The notes under the pieces were generated by a model. The model did not search any database. It was not told the origin of the DNA and worked only from the letters and a program-made list of their open reading frames with translations. Shown piece by piece: positions 15,640 to 17,958 of a stretch of DNA of 17,958 bases. Each line of letters opens with the position of its first letter. Position 1 is the stretch's first letter. Made by a program: the position numbers and the translations under genes. Source of the stretch: Pseudomonadota bacterium (GTDB lineage Bacteria; Pseudomonadota; Gammaproteobacteria; Burkholderiales; Burkholderiaceae_C); contig JAEZKX010000431.1 of NCBI GenBank assembly GCA_023436025.1, forward strand, positions 1 to 17,958, written 5' to 3'.

Positions 15640-16130
15640 ACCTCGCCGGCTTCGCCGCCCGCTGCCGCGCCATCCTGGCCGAAGGCAACGACGCGGCCGG
15701 CCGCGCGCGGGTGGCCGAGCTCGTGCGCGAGGCCCTGCGCGACCCGGCCTTCATCGAGGCCCAGTTCGATGCTTCATCGCCCGAGCGCCGCATCCTGTAC
15801 GAGGATCCGGAGCTCGGCTTCTGCATCCTGGCCCATGCCTACCAGGGCCCCAAGGACAGTCCTCCGCACGACCACGGCCCCTCGTGGGCGATCTACGGCC
15901 AGGCCGCGGGCGAGACCGCGATGAGCGACTGGGCCCTGGTGGAGCCAGCCACCGCCGAGCGCCCCGGCAAGGTGCGCAAGCTGCGCGACTACCGCCTGCG
16001 GCCCGGCGATGCCCATGTCTACAACGAGGGCGACCTGCATTCCCCCAGCCGCGCCGGCCCCACCCGGCTGATCCGGCTGGAGGGTATCAACATGAACAAG
16101 GTGACGCGCATGCGGTTCGAGCCGGTCTGA
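15636..16130 (+). CDS. Small cupin-like metal-binding protein of unknown function
   Basis: A 164-residue protein read from GTG 15636, which overlaps the glnB stop in GTGA. No other start is as well placed: the frame is open upstream, but only as an antisense-like shadow of nadE and glnB. The middle matches a double-stranded beta-helix (cupin, cysteine-dioxygenase-like) metal centre: PPHDHGPSWAIYGQ with H78 and H80, and NEGDLHSPS with H135 as the likely third ligand. The preceding FCILAHAYQGPKDS and the closing TRLIRLEGINMNKV are also beta-rich. It is soluble and has no signal peptide. Proteins of this type are listed as predicted metal-dependent enzymes, and no reaction can be assigned. Translational coupling to glnB suggests a matched expression level, possibly a nitrogen- or amino-acid-related oxidation, but that is speculation. 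Confidence 0.78.
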   Translation: MNLAGFAARCRAILAEGNDAAGRARVAELVREALRDPAFIEAQFDASSPERRILYEDPELGFCILAHAYQGPKDSPPHDHGPSWAIYGQAAGETAMSDWALVEPATAERPGKVRKLRDYRLRPGDAHVYNEGDLHSPSRAGPTRLIRLEGINMNKVTRMRFEPV

Positions 16131-16238
16131 TTTCCGGGCCGTGCGCCCGCTCGTGCCCGCGGACGCCGCCATGGTTGCCCGGCTTCGCTTCGCCCGCGCT
16201 GTCTTCGCTTCCCTTCCAGCCTTCCCCGGAATCCTCCG

Positions 16239-16829
16239 ATGACCTCCCCCGCCTTTTCCCTCTGCGTTTATTGCGCCTCGCGTCCCGGCGTGGAGCCGAA
16301 GTACGCGCACATGGCCGCCACGGTCGGCCGCTGGATCGGCGAACACGGCGGCCAGCTGGTCTACGGCGGCGGCAACAATGGCCTGATGGGCGTGCTGGCC
16401 GATGCGGCCCTGGGCGCCGGCGCCCGCGTGGTGGGCATCATTCCGCGCTCGATGGTCGAACGCGAATGGGCCAAGCACGACTGCACGGAGCTGCACATCG
16501 TCGACAACATGCACGAACGCAAGAGCCTGATGGCCGAGCGCGCCGACGGCTTCCTCGCCCTGCCGGGTGGCATCGGCACCTTCGAGGAGTTCTTCGAGGC
16601 CTGGACCTGGAAGCAGCTCGGCTTCCACGAGAAGCCGGTCGGCCTGCTCGACGCCGAGGGCTACTACCAGGAGTTGCTGCGCTTCCTGCGCGGCAGCGTG
16701 GCCGCCGGCTTCATGAGCGAGTGGCAGATGGGCCTGCTGACCGTGGGCAGCGAACCCGAGCCGCTGCTGGCGCGGCTGGTGGAGCAGATCCGCACCAGCC
16801 CGAAGCGGATGGATACCTCGCAGATCTGA
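16239..16829 (+). CDS. LOG family protein (TIGR00730 Rossmann fold nucleotide hydrolase)
   Basis: A 196-residue protein of the LOG/lysine-decarboxylase-like family. The markers are SLCVYCASRPG at the N-terminus, LVYGGGNNGLMG, IIPRSM, the ERKSLM helix and the phosphoribohydrolase motif PGGIGTFEE at 109-117. Characterised members cleave nucleoside 5'-monophosphates, including cytokinin ribotides, to the free base and ribose phosphate. Some also act as plain AMP hydrolases. The cellular role in free-living bacteria is uncertain. ATG 16239 has only a weak site (CGGAA at 16227-16231). It stands 108 bases after the cupin-like gene; that space holds a small hairpin without a T tract and no other gene. 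It converges with the RDD gene. Confidence 0.93.
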   Translation: MTSPAFSLCVYCASRPGVEPKYAHMAATVGRWIGEHGGQLVYGGGNNGLMGVLADAALGAGARVVGIIPRSMVEREWAKHDCTELHIVDNMHERKSLMAERADGFLALPGGIGTFEEFFEAWTWKQLGFHEKPVGLLDAEGYYQELLRFLRGSVAAGFMSEWQMGLLTVGSEPEPLLARLVEQIRTSPKRMDTSQI

Positions 16830-16831
16830 GC

Positions 16832-16872
16832 TGCGGCGGCGCCACAGCAGGCATGGCGCCTGCCCAGCCGCA
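16832..16872. repeat. GC-rich inverted repeat between convergent genes, possible bidirectional terminator
   Basis: TGCGGC-GGCGCC pairs with GGCGCC and, after a six-base bulge (16861-16866), GCCGCA, around an 11-base loop. It fills nearly all of the 45-base gap between the LOG stop and the RDD stop. There is no T tract on either strand, so a role in termination or 3' end protection is an inference from position and stem strength. Confidence 0.5.
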
Positions 16873-16874
16873 AC

Positions 16875-17402
16875 TCACCCGACCTTGCCGACGGTGCCGC
16901 TGGGCGCCACCGCGGCCGCATCGACCAGCCGCGTCCCCGCCCAGGCGTCGTGCCAGAACTGGCGCTGGGGATGGAAGCGCGAGAGCAGGCCCCACACCAG
17001 CACCCAGGCGAACAGCGCGCCGGTGACGGGCTTCCAGTCGGTCACGGGTTGGGCTGCGAACAGGGCGATCGGCGGCACCACCCACAGCGAACACATGGCA
17101 TAGCGCAGCCAGGCGCGTGGCCGGGTGACCGGGCGGCCCTGCGCGTCGACCATCCGGATCCGCCAGGTCTGCATCGGCAGCGTGCGCCCCTTGCTCCAGC
17201 TCCAGGTGAAGTACAGGCCCAGCGCCAGCCACACCACCACCGACAGCGCGATGCGGCCCTGCAGGGCGTGGCGCATCTGGGCCACCACCGAGAACGCGAA
17301 AGCCGCGGCCAGGGCGATCGCGAAGGCCAGGAAGGCTTCGTAGAAGAGGGAGGCCATGCGGCGGCGCAGGCTGGGCGCCACCAGGGAAGGAGAGGAAGTC
17401 AA
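16875..17402 (-). CDS. RDD family membrane protein
   Basis: About 175 residues with four hydrophobic spans: FLAFAIALAAAFAFSVVA, IALSVVVWLALGLYFTW, YAMCSLWVVPPIALFAA and TGALFAWVLVWGLL. The RDD hallmark Arg-Asp-Asp pattern is only loosely kept: PSLRRRMASLFYEAF at the N-terminus and FWHDAWAGTRLV at the C-terminus. WSKGRTLPMQTWRIRMVD between spans two and three is typical of the family. RDD proteins are inner-membrane proteins; some have been linked to Na+/H+ antiport, but the role is unknown here. The start is uncertain: TTG 17402 overlaps the DUF3106 stop (TTGA), GTG 17381 gives MAPSLRRRM, and ATG 17357 would cut off the conserved arginines. It is coupled to the DUF3106 gene upstream. Confidence 0.85.
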   Translation of the reverse strand: MTSSPSLVAPSLRRRMASLFYEAFLAFAIALAAAFAFSVVAQMRHALQGRIALSVVVWLALGLYFTWSWSKGRTLPMQTWRIRMVDAQGRPVTRPRAWLRYAMCSLWVVPPIALFAAQPVTDWKPVTGALFAWVLVWGLLSRFHPQRQFWHDAWAGTRLVDAAAVAPSGTVGKVG

Positions 17403-17958
17403 GGCTGGACGGGAACGGCGCCGGGTTGCGGCAAAAGCGTATTGTTGTCCACCTGCTCGGGCACCACCGCGATGCGCGGCTTGCGGGCTTCCTGCTTGCG
17501 GGTACGCGGCACGGTCGCCAGCTTCTGTGGGGCCGGCTGCACCGCCGCCGCGGTGGGCGGCGCCACGGGCTGGTCGGCGGCTCCGGAGCGCAGCTTTTTC
17601 TTTTGCTCGGGCGGCAGGGCCTGGTAGGCCTCCCACTTGGCCTTCTTGTCCTCGGCAGGCAGGGCCTGCGTGTCGAAGTAGTTCTGCCGCGCCCGGTTGC
17701 GCTGCTGCGGCGACAGCGCGGCCCACTCGGCCATGCGCGTGTGCAGCCGGGCCTGCTCGCCGGCCGACATGGCTGGATAGTTGGCGGACACGGCCAGCCA
17801 CTTGCGCTTGTGGGACTCGCTCAGCCTGCTCCACGAACCGGTGAGCGGGCCCAGGGCCTGCTGCTGCGCGGCGGTGAGCGCGGCCCAGGTGGGTGGGGCC
17901 TCGGCCCGGCGTGTGCGCGGCTGCGCAGAAGCTGCGGTCGCGGTGGCCGGGGCCATGG
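17399..17958 (-). CDS. DUF3106 domain protein, 5' end cut by the window edge
   Basis: At least 185 residues. Repeated Trp-centred helices characterise DUF3106: PPTWAALTAAQQQALGPL, WSRLSESHKRKWL, MAEWAALSPQQRNRARQNY and KWEAYQALPPEQKKKL at residues about 21-122. The remainder is a Pro/Ala/Lys-rich tail that ends in Pro-Val-Gln-Pro. An ATG lies at 17956, but family members normally begin with a signal peptide, and none is present in the readable part. The true start is therefore probably beyond the right edge and this ATG is internal. It is likely a periplasmic protein. In related genomes the neighbours upstream tend to be a DUF3619 protein and an RNA polymerase sigma factor, which fits an envelope-stress type unit, but that cannot be seen here. 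Confidence 0.82.
   Translation of the reverse strand, partial: MAPATATAASAQPRTRRAEAPPTWAALTAAQQQALGPLTGSWSRLSESHKRKWLAVSANYPAMSAGEQARLHTRMAEWAALSPQQRNRARQNYFDTQALPAEDKKAKWEAYQALPPEQKKKLRSGAADQPVAPPTAAAVQPAPQKLATVPRTRKQEARKPRIAVVPEQVDNNTLLPQPGAVPVQP

Noticed and set aside
16135..16149. Small hairpin (CGGGC/GCCCG) just after the cupin-like gene.
   Set aside because: A five-base stem without a T tract is common by chance in DNA this GC-rich.

Overview
The window reads as a chromosomal stretch of a GC-rich betaproteobacterium, most likely a Burkholderiales member of the Comamonadaceae type (Ramlibacter/Variovorax-like). This rests on strong GC codon bias, the femAB-like/nadE/glnB neighbourhood, the LOG-RDD-DUF3106 neighbourhood, and protein wording typical of that group. 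It is an inference from family recognition, not from a search.

Positions 83-7024 (+ strand) hold a four-gene glycan assembly and decoration set. It contains a small DUF4214 protein, a 1347-residue protein that joins two GT4 glycosyltransferases around a GT9 (heptosyltransferase-type) domain and ends in a beta-rich tail, a class I SAM methyltransferase with its own beta-rich tail, and a DUF4214-FkbM methyltransferase fusion. The first two genes overlap by one base and the others follow within 33-46 bases, so this is probably one operon that continues from, or starts just at, the left edge.

Positions 6969-12269 (- strand) hold the export side. In transcription order these are a KpsS-type Kdo transferase, KpsE, KpsM, KpsT and a GT4 glycosyltransferase. 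From kpsE onward every junction is a 4-base ATGA overlap, so these four genes are translationally coupled. This is the core of an ABC-transporter-dependent (group 2 type) capsule system, in which a beta-Kdo-primed lipid-linked polysaccharide is built in the cytoplasm and exported by KpsMTE. KpsC, KpsD and the Kdo supply genes are not in view. The two operons converge tail to tail and their last genes overlap by 56 bases.

From 12446 rightward the window is mostly core genes. A FemAB-like protein (-) diverges from glutamine-dependent NAD synthetase nadE (+), which is followed at 15 bases by the P-II gene glnB and then by a small cupin-like gene that overlaps glnB by 4 bases. A LOG-family nucleotide hydrolase (+) converges on an RDD membrane protein and a DUF3106 protein (both -), the latter cut by the right edge.

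The most unusual items are the GT4-GT9-GT4 fusion, the reuse of the DUF4214 module in two genes of the same operon, the uncharacterised cupin coupled to glnB, and a plus-strand terminator-like element at 12386-12419 that no plus-strand gene explains. No RNA genes, insertion sequences, CRISPR arrays or prophage genes were recognised.
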